The notes: generated by a model not told the origin, from the letters alone. Shown: positions 1 through 6,109, counted from the first letter of the stretch. The stretch is DNA of 6,603 bases from Prevotellaceae bacterium UBA711 (GCA_002297545.1 DBLZ01000018.1:1-6603); one strand, 5' to 3'. Numbers and translations are program-made.

Positions 1-1043
1 ACAAGTTTCAGGCCGAACAGGCTTCCACGGTACTGCGCGAAGTGACCTTCCAGGTCGGGCGCACGGGAGTGGTGACACCGGTGGCCAACATGGACCCGGT
101 TCTGCTGTCGGGCACCATGGTGCACAGGGCCACCCTGCACAACGCCGACGTGCTGGACGAACTGGATCTGCACATAGGCGACTACGTGCTGATAGAAAAA
201 GGCGGCGAGATCATCCCCAAGATCGTAGCCAAGGACAAAGAGCATCCCTCCCTGTGCAACGACGGAGCACACATAAGGTTCATAGAGCATTGCCCGGTAT
301 GCGGCACTCCGTTGGTGCGCAACGACGAGGAAGCCTCGCACTACTGCCCCAACGACCTGCATTGTGCCCCGCAGATAATCGGGCGCATGGAGCACTTTGT
401 TTCACGTAAGGCCATGAACATCACCCTCATCGGCCCCGAGTTGATACTACAATACTACCGTAACGGCCTGTTGCACGATGTGTCTGACTTCTACAGGATA
501 GAGCATGACGCCAAGGTGGCTGAAAGCGTAAGACACAGCACGGAGGTGCCCTTCGAACGGGTACTGTTTGCCTTGGGCATACGTTTCGTGGGTGAGATTG
601 CCGCCAAGACTTTGGCACGGAAGTTCAAGGACATAGACACTCTGATGCAGGCATCGGCACAGGAGCTGTTGGAGACGGACGGAATAGGAACGGTGATAGC
701 GGAAAGCCTAATCAACTACTTTGCATCCGAAGAGAACCGGGCGCTGATACGGCGGCTGCAAGAGGCCGGGTTGCAGTTCTCGCTGAGCGAGGAACAATTA
801 TCTGAGCACAGCGACACGTTGAACGGGCAGAGTATCGTCATCAGTGGCGTGTTTGCCCACCACTCGCGCGACGAGTACAAGCGCATGATAGAACAGCACG
901 GAGGCAAAAACGTCGGTAGCATCTCGGGCAAGACTTCCTTCATCCTGGCCGGCAACAATATGGGCCCGGCCAAACTGGACAAGGCAAACAAGCTTGGAGT
1001 CCGCATTGTATCCGAGGACGAGTTCCTTGCCATGCTACGATAG
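1..1043 (+). CDS. ligA: NAD-dependent DNA ligase LigA, C-terminal part (5' end outside window)
   Basis: Seals nicks in duplex DNA using NAD+, in replication and repair. The reading frame is already open at the window edge (first full codon at 3), so the N-terminal adenylation domain is missing and only about 346 residues are seen. It opens with the KF.A motif that ends the adenylation domain, then the OB-fold with FQVGRTG and ATLHNAD. A Cys4 zinc finger follows at residues 97, 100, 115 and 121, with the same spacing as in E. coli LigA. Next comes the helix-hairpin-helix (HhH) domain with LFALGIRFVGE, and a C-terminal BRCT domain (about residues 270-346) with SRDEYKRMIEQHGGK and ILAGNNMGPAKLDKA. 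The first part of the HhH domain is unusual: the MNI.GLG motif reads MNITLIG, and the segment between DFY and EVPFER is about 13 residues shorter than in E. coli. The frame is intact to the stop at 1041-1043. The identification is certain; full activity is not proven. Confidence 0.97.
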   Translation, partial: KFQAEQASTVLREVTFQVGRTGVVTPVANMDPVLLSGTMVHRATLHNADVLDELDLHIGDYVLIEKGGEIIPKIVAKDKEHPSLCNDGAHIRFIEHCPVCGTPLVRNDEEASHYCPNDLHCAPQIIGRMEHFVSRKAMNITLIGPELILQYYRNGLLHDVSDFYRIEHDAKVAESVRHSTEVPFERVLFALGIRFVGEIAAKTLARKFKDIDTLMQASAQELLETDGIGTVIAESLINYFASEENRALIRRLQEAGLQFSLSEEQLSEHSDTLNGQSIVISGVFAHHSRDEYKRMIEQHGGKNVGSISGKTSFILAGNNMGPAKLDKANKLGVRIVSEDEFLAMLR

Positions 1044-1048
1044 GCCGT

Positions 1049-1870
1049 ATGCAGATACATACTTCAGGACATACGACGGACATTGTCTTCTCCGTTGACG
1101 AACTTGTGCCGTATATCAACTGGATATACTTCTGCCATGCCTGGGGCATACGCAAGGAGCAGGGACTCGAATTGCAACAAGAGGCCATGTCCCTGCTGAA
1201 CACATGGGCAGCAAAGGACCTACACACAGTATTCCGTGTAGGTCTATTCAAGGCAAACTCGCACGACGAAGACATTATGCTGTATGAAGACGGGGCGACA
1301 ATCCAAGGGAGCACGACTAATGCCAGTCCATCCTACGTCCTGCCGCTACTACGCCAGCAACGTGCGCCATTCCTCTGCCTGGCAGACTTTCTGCCGCCCG
1401 TAGGAAAGGGGTACGGCACGATGGGCGTATTTGCCTCCTCGGTACCGTTCCCGGCGAAAGAACTCTTGGAACAGACTGTGGCCGACCGCCTGGCCGAGGC
1501 CACAGCAGAGCATGGGCATCAAATCGTACGCAAACAGATATGGGGATATGCACCCGATGAGAACCTTACGCCTGCCGAACTGTTTGCAGAACGATACACA
1601 GGCAAACGTCCGGCCATAGGCTACCCTTCCCTGCCCGACCAGAGCCTTAACTTCCTGCTGCATGACATTCTGGACATGCCCTCCATGGGCATAACACTGA
1701 CGGAGAACGGCGCCATGATCCCACATGCCAGCACATCGGGGCTGATGCTGTCGCATCCGCAATGCAGGCACTTCAACATAGGCGACATAGGCGAAGACCA
1801 ACTGCAAGACTATGCCCGACGCAGAAAGATGGATGACGAGACATTGAGGAAGTTCTTCAATGTCATATAG
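1049..1870 (+). CDS. Stand-alone methionine synthase (MetH) reactivation-domain protein
   Basis: Predicted cytosolic protein of 273 residues that matches only the C-terminal AdoMet-binding activation domain of cobalamin-dependent methionine synthase. In full-length MetH this domain supports reductive methylation of inactive cob(II)alamin with AdoMet and an electron donor. Landmarks in order are VPYINW (20-25), LRQQ and the following LADFLPP, VADRLAEATAEH (from about 144), WGYAPDENL, ERYTGKRPAIGYP (181-193, the AdoMet-binding loop), LTENGAMIPHAS, SHPQCRHF and DQLQDYARRRKM near the end. No methyltransferase or cobalamin-binding domain is present, so it presumably acts in trans on a MetH encoded elsewhere. 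The ATG lies 5 nt after the ligA stop, and no other plausible start fits the domain start. Departures from E. coli MetH, as recalled, are Asn24 for the Asp of YIDW, PDQ for PEH after the binding loop, and a gap of about 14 residues before ADRL. The family is clear; activity is inferred. Confidence 0.9.
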   Translation: MQIHTSGHTTDIVFSVDELVPYINWIYFCHAWGIRKEQGLELQQEAMSLLNTWAAKDLHTVFRVGLFKANSHDEDIMLYEDGATIQGSTTNASPSYVLPLLRQQRAPFLCLADFLPPVGKGYGTMGVFASSVPFPAKELLEQTVADRLAEATAEHGHQIVRKQIWGYAPDENLTPAELFAERYTGKRPAIGYPSLPDQSLNFLLHDILDMPSMGITLTENGAMIPHASTSGLMLSHPQCRHFNIGDIGEDQLQDYARRRKMDDETLRKFFNVI

Positions 1871-1914
1871 ACACGCAGGCCTTATCTCTTCCAAATTCAC
1901 ATACACATGCCAAT

Positions 1915-3288
1915 ATGCAAAAGACAAGTTATATAGGAGAATACCGACACTTAATAAAGTTGGGGTTGCCCATAACCATAGCGCAGGTAGGCCTGACGCT
2001 GCAGGGTATGGCAGACACGCTGATGCTTGGCAAGCACTCGGCCACCGACCTGGCTGCGGCCGGCTTCTCCAACTCGCTACTGATTATGGGACAACTTCTT
2101 GGCATGGGCTTCTGCATGGCTGCCGTACCCACCATAGGAGGACTGTATGGCCAACGCAACCATCAGGGCATAGCCAACGAATTGAAGTCCTCGCTCTTTG
2201 CCGACCTCCTGCAGGGAGTGCTGGTGTGCGTATTGATGTACGCGGCGTTCTTTGCAGTGCCCTACATGGGACTGGAACCACACCTGCTCGACCCCATACG
2301 CACGTACATGACCATACTTATTCCGTCGCTGCTGATAATGAACATGTGCACTGGCATGAAGACTTTTTACGATTGCCTGACCGACACGCGCATAACCATG
2401 TGGATAGTACTCTGCGGCAACCTGTGGAATATCCTGTGGAACTGGATACTGATCTTCGGCAACCTTGGCTTTCCGGACATGGGCATAGAGGGTGCGGCAT
2501 GGGCAACAGCGTCCAGCCGCATACTGATGCTGGGCATGTACGTGGCCTGCTTCCTGTTCAACCGCCGCTATTCCATATACCGCACCCTATGGCGCACGGC
2601 CACCATCACGCGTGCATCACTGGTGCGACACAACCGTTTGGGATGGCCCATAGCGTTGCAACTGAGCCTGGAACTGGCCGCCTTCTCGGGCTGTGCACTG
2701 GCCTTGGGGCGTGGAGGAATCTCATGGGACGCAACCTCGGCATTGGACGCACATCAGGTGGGCGTACAGATATCGTCCTTCATCTACATGTTCTATCTGG
2801 GCATTGGTTCCGCCGTGGCCATACGTGTGGCACATTACCACGGCCTGGGAGGATGGAACGGAATAAGGCATTCGGCACATGCAGGGTATCACCTGATAGT
2901 ATGTGTCGGAATGGTGGCCACCACGTTGGTATATACCTTCCGCCACAGTCTGGCAGCCATCTTTGTGTCGGGTGAGGATCCCGCACTGCTGGCCACCATA
3001 TCCGATACCGTAGTTGGAATGGTGTGGCCTATCATATTCTATCAGGTGGGCGATGGCATGCAGTCATGCTATGTAAATGCACTGCGCGGCATCGGCGATG
3101 TCAAGAAATTGCTGAAGTACTCCTTCATCTGCTATGGCGTGGTGACCATACCCCTCAGCTTCCTCTTCGGCATCGTCATGGACCATGGCACAATAGGCAT
3201 CTGGTGGGGATTCCCTGTGGGGCTGAGCCTGGCTGGCGGGCTTTATCTACGGCGCTTCCTGTGGCATCTGAAACATCACGGGCGGTAG
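1915..3288 (+). CDS. MATE-family multidrug/cation antiporter (NorM-like)
   Basis: Inner-membrane protein of 457 residues, the usual length for MATE transporters, which export cationic drugs or metabolites in exchange for Na+ or H+. The sequence is dominated by hydrophobic segments consistent with 12 membrane helices in two halves. Helix 1 carries the family signature of the form QVG...GMADTLMLG (about 24-40), followed by LAAAGFSNSL. The first half also has NILWNWILIFGNLGFPDMGIEGAAWAT, with the first residues being the family's N...N..LIFG motif. The second half begins near residue 240 (LGWPIALQLSLELAAFSG) and has the matching AHQVGVQISSFIYM helix and, later, YVNALRGIGDVK. The substrate cannot be told from sequence. 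The ATG at 1915 follows the upstream gene by 44 nt with no promoter box or terminator seen, so co-transcription is likely. Neither the upstream ATG at 1907 (another frame) nor the overlapping open frames encode recognisable protein. Confidence 0.95.
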   Translation: MQKTSYIGEYRHLIKLGLPITIAQVGLTLQGMADTLMLGKHSATDLAAAGFSNSLLIMGQLLGMGFCMAAVPTIGGLYGQRNHQGIANELKSSLFADLLQGVLVCVLMYAAFFAVPYMGLEPHLLDPIRTYMTILIPSLLIMNMCTGMKTFYDCLTDTRITMWIVLCGNLWNILWNWILIFGNLGFPDMGIEGAAWATASSRILMLGMYVACFLFNRRYSIYRTLWRTATITRASLVRHNRLGWPIALQLSLELAAFSGCALALGRGGISWDATSALDAHQVGVQISSFIYMFYLGIGSAVAIRVAHYHGLGGWNGIRHSAHAGYHLIVCVGMVATTLVYTFRHSLAAIFVSGEDPALLATISDTVVGMVWPIIFYQVGDGMQSCYVNALRGIGDVKKLLKYSFICYGVVTIPLSFLFGIVMDHGTIGIWWGFPVGLSLAGGLYLRRFLWHLKHHGR

Positions 3289-3357
3289 ACAGCAGGCATT
3301 TCATTGCCTAAAAGAGCGTATGTGCGGGAGCAAGAGGAATGTTTCCAAGGCTTTTGC

Positions 3358-3388
3358 TTGGTTTTACCAATACTTATTCGTACCTTTA
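3358..3388 (+). promoter_or_regulatory. Possible Bacteroidetes-type promoter for rlpA
   Basis: TACCTTTA at 3381-3388 matches the Bacteroidetes -7 box TAnnTTTG at all but the last base. A TTG at 3358-3360 lies 20 nt upstream, the normal distance for the -33 element. A start of transcription near 3392 would give a leader of about 75 nt before the rlpA ATG, containing the palindrome at 3421-3439. The match is imperfect and the region is AT-rich, so it is only a candidate. Confidence 0.4.
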
Positions 3389-3420
3389 CGCAAAACACGT
3401 GCTACCAAAGGGCGCCTATA

Positions 3421-3439
3421 CCTTATTTATATAATAAGG
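3421..3439. repeat. 19-nt near-palindrome upstream of rlpA
   Basis: CCTTATT and AATAAGG form a perfect 7-bp inverted repeat around the 5-nt centre TATAT, ending 29 nt before the rlpA start codon. It could be a protein operator, or a hairpin in the rlpA leader if transcription starts at the candidate promoter upstream. There is no T-run behind it, so it does not look like a terminator. Confidence 0.5.
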
Positions 3440-3468
3440 AGACACCCCGGCACGAAATACAGACGCCT

Positions 3469-3975
3469 ATGCCACTTCATTCACTTTATCCAACGGCAGC
3501 GCAATGGCGCATCCTGCTGTTTGCCATGCTGTGCCTGCTGTCACACCCTCAGACACATGCCCAAATCCTGGACAAAGGCAATGCTTCCTACTACTCCGAT
3601 GCACTACACGGCCGCAAGATGAGCAACGGGGACCGCTACCATCGCGACAGCCTGACTTGCGCACACTTGAAACTGCCCTTTGGCACCATGCTGAAAGTAC
3701 GCAACCTTATGAATGACAAGGTGGTGGTGGTAAAAGTTACCGACCGCGGCCCATTCTCCAAACGCTTTGTGCTGGACCTCTCCAAGGCGGCGGCCAGACA
3801 GCTGGGCATCCTGGGCAAGGGATATGTGCCAGTGGAGATTTCGCTTTACAATCCGGGCAAAGTTCCTTTCCTGTTGGAGGAGCCGGACATACACATCCCG
3901 GAGTTTGACCTGCAACTGCGTACGCTGGCCGAATACCCCGAGCCACTGTGGCAACAGGCCGATAGCACGGAATAG
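3469..3975 (+). CDS. rlpA: RlpA-like septal lytic transglycosylase (DPBB domain), secreted
   Basis: Secreted protein of 168 residues built around one RlpA-like double-psi beta-barrel; family members cleave peptidoglycan glycan strands, often those lacking stem peptides at division sites. A signal peptide is visible: basic/polar N-terminus, hydrophobic core at about 15-24, and a likely cleavage after THA (A31). No lipobox cysteine is seen. The domain runs from ASYYSD (about 38) through GRKMSNGDRYH, LTCAHLKLPFGT and VTDRGPFSKRFVLDLS to about residue 125. By spacing, D55, H66 and D92 correspond to the Glu-His-Asp active-site residues described for Pseudomonas RlpA, with Asp replacing Glu at the first. 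There is no C-terminal SPOR domain. The same frame is open upstream to a TTG at 3304, but the ATG at 3469 places the signal peptide correctly and is preferred. It stands 180 nt after the MATE gene, perhaps as its own transcript. Confidence 0.9.
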   Translation: MPLHSLYPTAAQWRILLFAMLCLLSHPQTHAQILDKGNASYYSDALHGRKMSNGDRYHRDSLTCAHLKLPFGTMLKVRNLMNDKVVVVKVTDRGPFSKRFVLDLSKAAARQLGILGKGYVPVEISLYNPGKVPFLLEEPDIHIPEFDLQLRTLAEYPEPLWQQADSTE

Positions 3976-4043
3976 GACGCGGCACTTTACTACAGATAAC
4001 ATTCTTTCACGCTTTGACCTGACAGTGTTTCAATTCTTTGTTG

Positions 4044-4051
4044 TAACTTTG
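4044..4051 (+). promoter_or_regulatory. pfkA promoter -7 box
   Basis: TAACTTTG is an exact match to the Bacteroidetes -7 consensus TAnnTTTG, in the 103-nt gap between rlpA and pfkA. Transcription would begin around 4055, leaving a short leader of roughly 24 nt before the pfkA ATG. I see no convincing -33 element at the right distance: a TTTG at 4013-4016 lies 27 nt upstream, which is too far. Confidence 0.65.
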
Positions 4052-4078
4052 TCACGGGAAATCATCAACACAAAACAC

Positions 4079-5056
4079 ATGACCAAGATTAAGACCATAG
4101 GCATACTGACCTCCGGAGGCGACGCTCCTGGTATGAATGCCGCCATACGTGCCGTAACACGTGCCGCCATAGCCAGCGGCATGAAGGTGAAGGCCATCTA
4201 TCGTGGCTACGAAGGACTGGTGAACAACGAGATAACGGAGTTCACCACAGAAAACGTGAGCAACATCATACAGCGCGGCGGCACCATACTGAAGACCGCA
4301 CGCAGCAAGGAATTTACAACCACCGAAGGCAGGAAGAAGGCCTATGACAACATGAAGGCCAACGACATAGATGCTCTCATAGTGATCGGCGGCAACGGAA
4401 GTCTGACCGGCGCACGTATCTTTGCCGAGGAGTATGATGTCCCATGCATAGGCCTGCCTGGCACGATAGACAATGACCTGAATGGAACAGACCTGACCAT
4501 AGGCTACGATACCACGCTGAACACCATTGTGGAGTGCGTGGACAAGATAAGGGACACAGCCAACAGCCACGAGCGCATCTTCTTTGTCGAGGTGATGGGA
4601 CGCGATGCCGGCTTCCTGGCACAAAACAGCGCCATAGCAGCAGGTGCCGAGGCTGCCATCATTCCCGAGGACAGCACAGGTGCCGACCAACTGGAGATGT
4701 TCATAGGCCACGGTATACGTAAGAGCAAGAAGTCCTGCATCGTAATAGTGAGCGAAAGCCCCAAGTGTGGTGCCATGTACTATGCCGAACGTGTCAAGAA
4801 AGAGTATCCCGACTACGGCGTGAGGGTGTCCATCCTGGGTCATCTGCAGCGCGGCGGCAGCCCCAGCGCACAGGATCGCATCCTGGCCAGCCGCTTGGGC
4901 GTAGGTGCCATACGTGCTCTTAATGAGGGGCAACGAAACGTTATGATAGGCATACGTCACGACGAAATCGTGTACGTACCCTTCGCCAATGCTGTCAAGA
5001 GCGACAAGCCCCTGAAGAAGGAACTTATCGATGCCCTGGCAATACTGTCCACATAA
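4079..5056 (+). CDS. pfkA: ATP-dependent 6-phosphofructokinase PfkA
   Basis: Cytosolic glycolytic enzyme of 325 residues (E. coli PfkA has 320) that phosphorylates fructose 6-phosphate to fructose 1,6-bisphosphate. It opens with GILTSGGDAPGMNAAIRA (nucleotide-binding loop), then RGGTILKTAR, IGGNGSLTGA (103-112), PGTIDND (128-133, catalytic base D131), TIGYDT, the sugar-phosphate contacts around SHERIFFVEVMGRDAG (R166, R175) and LGHLQRGGSP. Gly107 in GGNGS, where pyrophosphate-dependent enzymes carry Asp, argues for ATP as donor. N106 stands where E. coli has the magnesium-associated Asp103. The ATG at 4079 fits the family N-terminus and lies just behind a good promoter box; the frame is open farther upstream, but that part only overlaps rlpA. 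The acyltransferase gene follows after 19 nt, so the two are probably co-transcribed. Confidence 0.97.
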   Translation: MTKIKTIGILTSGGDAPGMNAAIRAVTRAAIASGMKVKAIYRGYEGLVNNEITEFTTENVSNIIQRGGTILKTARSKEFTTTEGRKKAYDNMKANDIDALIVIGGNGSLTGARIFAEEYDVPCIGLPGTIDNDLNGTDLTIGYDTTLNTIVECVDKIRDTANSHERIFFVEVMGRDAGFLAQNSAIAAGAEAAIIPEDSTGADQLEMFIGHGIRKSKKSCIVIVSESPKCGAMYYAERVKKEYPDYGVRVSILGHLQRGGSPSAQDRILASRLGVGAIRALNEGQRNVMIGIRHDEIVYVPFANAVKSDKPLKKELIDALAILST

Positions 5057-5075
5057 CGACACTCCGCCATTGCAC

Positions 5076-5891
5076 ATGCAACTGATAAACCTCGATGCCG
5101 TAATCTCCGGCAAGGCTCCCAAACTGAGGAAGAAACTCCCCACATGGATCATACGCATGATGGAGAGGCTAATCTGCCAACGGGAGATGAACGACATACT
5201 CACCCGTCTGGGGCACAACAAGGGAGCCGCCTTTGCCAAGGCCATGTCACAGGATATGGGCGTGACATATACGGTGGACGGCTTGGAGAATCTAAACCGC
5301 AAGGGGCACTACATGCTGGTGAGTAACCATCCCCTCGGTGCCTTCGACGGGATCTCATACATAGCGGTATTCGGTGACTTCTTTCCCAAGATAAAGGTCA
5401 TCGTCAATGACCTGCTCATGTATATAGAACCTTTGCAAAGCGTCTTCCTGCCCGTGAACACCATGGGCAAGCAAAAGCGTGCGGACATAGAAAACCTGCA
5501 ACAAGCCTACAACGACCCCGACACGCAACTCATCAGTTTTCCTGCCGGTTTCTGCTCCCGCTACATAGACGGACGTATACAGGACATAGAATGGAAGAAG
5601 AGCGTCATCAAGCAAAGCATAGAATCGCAACGTGACATCGTGCCCATGTATTTCGAGGGGCGCAACTCATTCGCTTTCTATGCCCTTGAATGGTTGCGCC
5701 GTCAGTTGGGCATGAAGTTCAACATCGGACTCATCCTCCTGCCACGCCAAATGATGAAGACCGCCCGCGGCAAGCACTTCCGCATCCGTATAGGCAAGCC
5801 CATCCCATACAGGCACTTCGACCAGTCCAAGACTGAAACGGAATGGGCACAATGGCTGAGGGAAGAGTGCTATAAGCTGAAAGACTCTTGA
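5076..5891 (+). CDS. PlsC-like lysophospholipid/lipid acyltransferase
   Basis: Predicted acyltransferase of 271 residues, member of the lysophospholipid acyltransferase superfamily (often annotated as hemolysin or 1-acyl-glycerol-3-phosphate acyltransferase). Visible blocks are SNHPLGAFDG (83-92, catalytic H85 and D91), VIVNDLLM and FLPVN (acceptor-binding region), ISFPAGFCSR (from about 153, replacing the usual FPEGTRS) and DIVPMYFEGRNS. The late segment IRIGKPIPYRHFD is typical of the Bacteroidetes branch. H85 and D91 are separated by five residues rather than the classical four. Related Bacteroidetes enzymes take part in membrane lipid or glycine-lipid synthesis, but no partner N-acyltransferase gene is next to it, so the acceptor is unknown. 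No signal peptide is seen; membrane association is likely. An in-frame ATG at 5031 would overlap pfkA by 26 nt; the ATG at 5076 fits the family start (MQLINLDAV) better. Confidence 0.88.
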   Translation: MQLINLDAVISGKAPKLRKKLPTWIIRMMERLICQREMNDILTRLGHNKGAAFAKAMSQDMGVTYTVDGLENLNRKGHYMLVSNHPLGAFDGISYIAVFGDFFPKIKVIVNDLLMYIEPLQSVFLPVNTMGKQKRADIENLQQAYNDPDTQLISFPAGFCSRYIDGRIQDIEWKKSVIKQSIESQRDIVPMYFEGRNSFAFYALEWLRRQLGMKFNIGLILLPRQMMKTARGKHFRIRIGKPIPYRHFDQSKTETEWAQWLREECYKLKDS

Positions 5892-5917
5892 CGGAAGCCG
5901 ACAACACAGGCATAACC

Positions 5918-5978
5918 ATGTAACCCACTGCCACCTACCACACCAAGCACGTATATGCCACATATTATAGGGTTACAT
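5918..5978. repeat. 9-bp inverted repeat with nested small hairpin upstream of rpsA
   Basis: ATGTAACCC at 5918-5926 and GGGTTACAT at 5970-5978 are perfect reverse complements, 43 nt apart. Inside the spacer, ATATG (5953-5957) and CATAT (5961-5965) form a further small hairpin with a CCA loop. It sits 27 nt after the acyltransferase stop and ends 45 nt before the rpsA promoter box. No T-run follows, so it is not a standard intrinsic terminator. It could be a 3' structure of the upstream mRNA or a regulator site, or it could be chance. Confidence 0.4.
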
Positions 5979-6023
5979 CAAGAAAAACTATGCCAGCTGT
6001 GCCGCTATGTAAAAATAAATTCA

Positions 6024-6031
6024 TACCTTTG
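6024..6031 (+). promoter_or_regulatory. rpsA promoter -7 box
   Basis: TACCTTTG is an exact match to the Bacteroidetes -7 consensus TAnnTTTG, in an AT-rich run. The expected -33 position (about 5998-6004) has only TGTGCCG, a weak match. Transcription would begin near 6035, so the mRNA 5' end would coincide with the left arm of the leader stem. Confidence 0.75.
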
Positions 6032-6032
6032 C

Positions 6033-6109
6033 ACAGATTTAACCCCGGTCTCACGGGGCGAGAGATTATAACCTATTGTTTAACCATTTAATCAAGACTG
6101 TAAATCTGT
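6033..6109 (+). promoter_or_regulatory. Structured rpsA 5' leader (candidate S1 autoregulatory element)
   Basis: The leader is bounded by a perfect 9-bp inverted repeat: ACAGATTTA at 6033-6041 and TAAATCTGT at 6101-6109, the latter touching the ATG at 6110. Enclosed are a GC-rich hairpin (CCCCG 6043-6047, CGGGG 6054-6058, loop GTCTCA) and a mostly AU-rich stretch (about 6065-6095) with two TAACC copies. When folded, the start codon would sit against a stem; when opened, the leader would be largely unpaired. Control by S1 binding its own mRNA is known in E. coli; its extension to this leader is my inference. I do not recognise it as a named RNA family. Confidence 0.5.

Noticed and set aside
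1349..1927. Antisense open frame of 192 codons over the MetH reactivation gene
   Set aside because: The sense frame encodes a recognised domain over its full length; the antisense product resembles nothing known.
1907..1936. Nine-codon upstream open frame overlapping the MATE start
   Set aside because: Very short, with no sign of a leader peptide for attenuation and no hairpins; a chance ATG is sufficient explanation.
1860..2975. Second + strand open frame of 371 codons overlapping the MATE gene
   Set aside because: Its translation is rich in His, Arg, Gly and Thr with no domain or membrane pattern, while the overlapping frame encodes a clear 12-helix MATE transporter.
3294..3309. Hairpin AGGCA-TTTCAT-TGCCT just after the MATE stop, as a terminator
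   Set aside because: Only 5 bp, and followed by AAAAGAG rather than a T-run, so termination on the + strand is not supported.
3437..3442. AAGGAG as a Shine-Dalgarno site for rlpA
   Set aside because: It lies 26 nt before the ATG, too far, with no other start codon at a suitable distance. It is part of the palindrome, and this group generally does not use such sites.
3304..3468. Upstream in-frame extension of rlpA from a TTG at 3304
   Set aside because: The extension resembles no protein and would bury the signal peptide 55 residues inside. The ATG at 3469 gives a normal secreted protein.
4417..4424. TATCTTTG inside pfkA, matching the -7 promoter consensus
   Set aside because: It is in the middle of conserved coding sequence (R-I-F-A) with no gene start downstream and no -33 partner seen.
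4052..5302. Long antisense open frame (416 codons, - strand) across pfkA
   Set aside because: It mirrors the pfkA and acyltransferase coding frames and its translation is rich in Cys, Tyr, His and Gly, with no recognisable domain. It is a by-product of codon bias on the coding strand.
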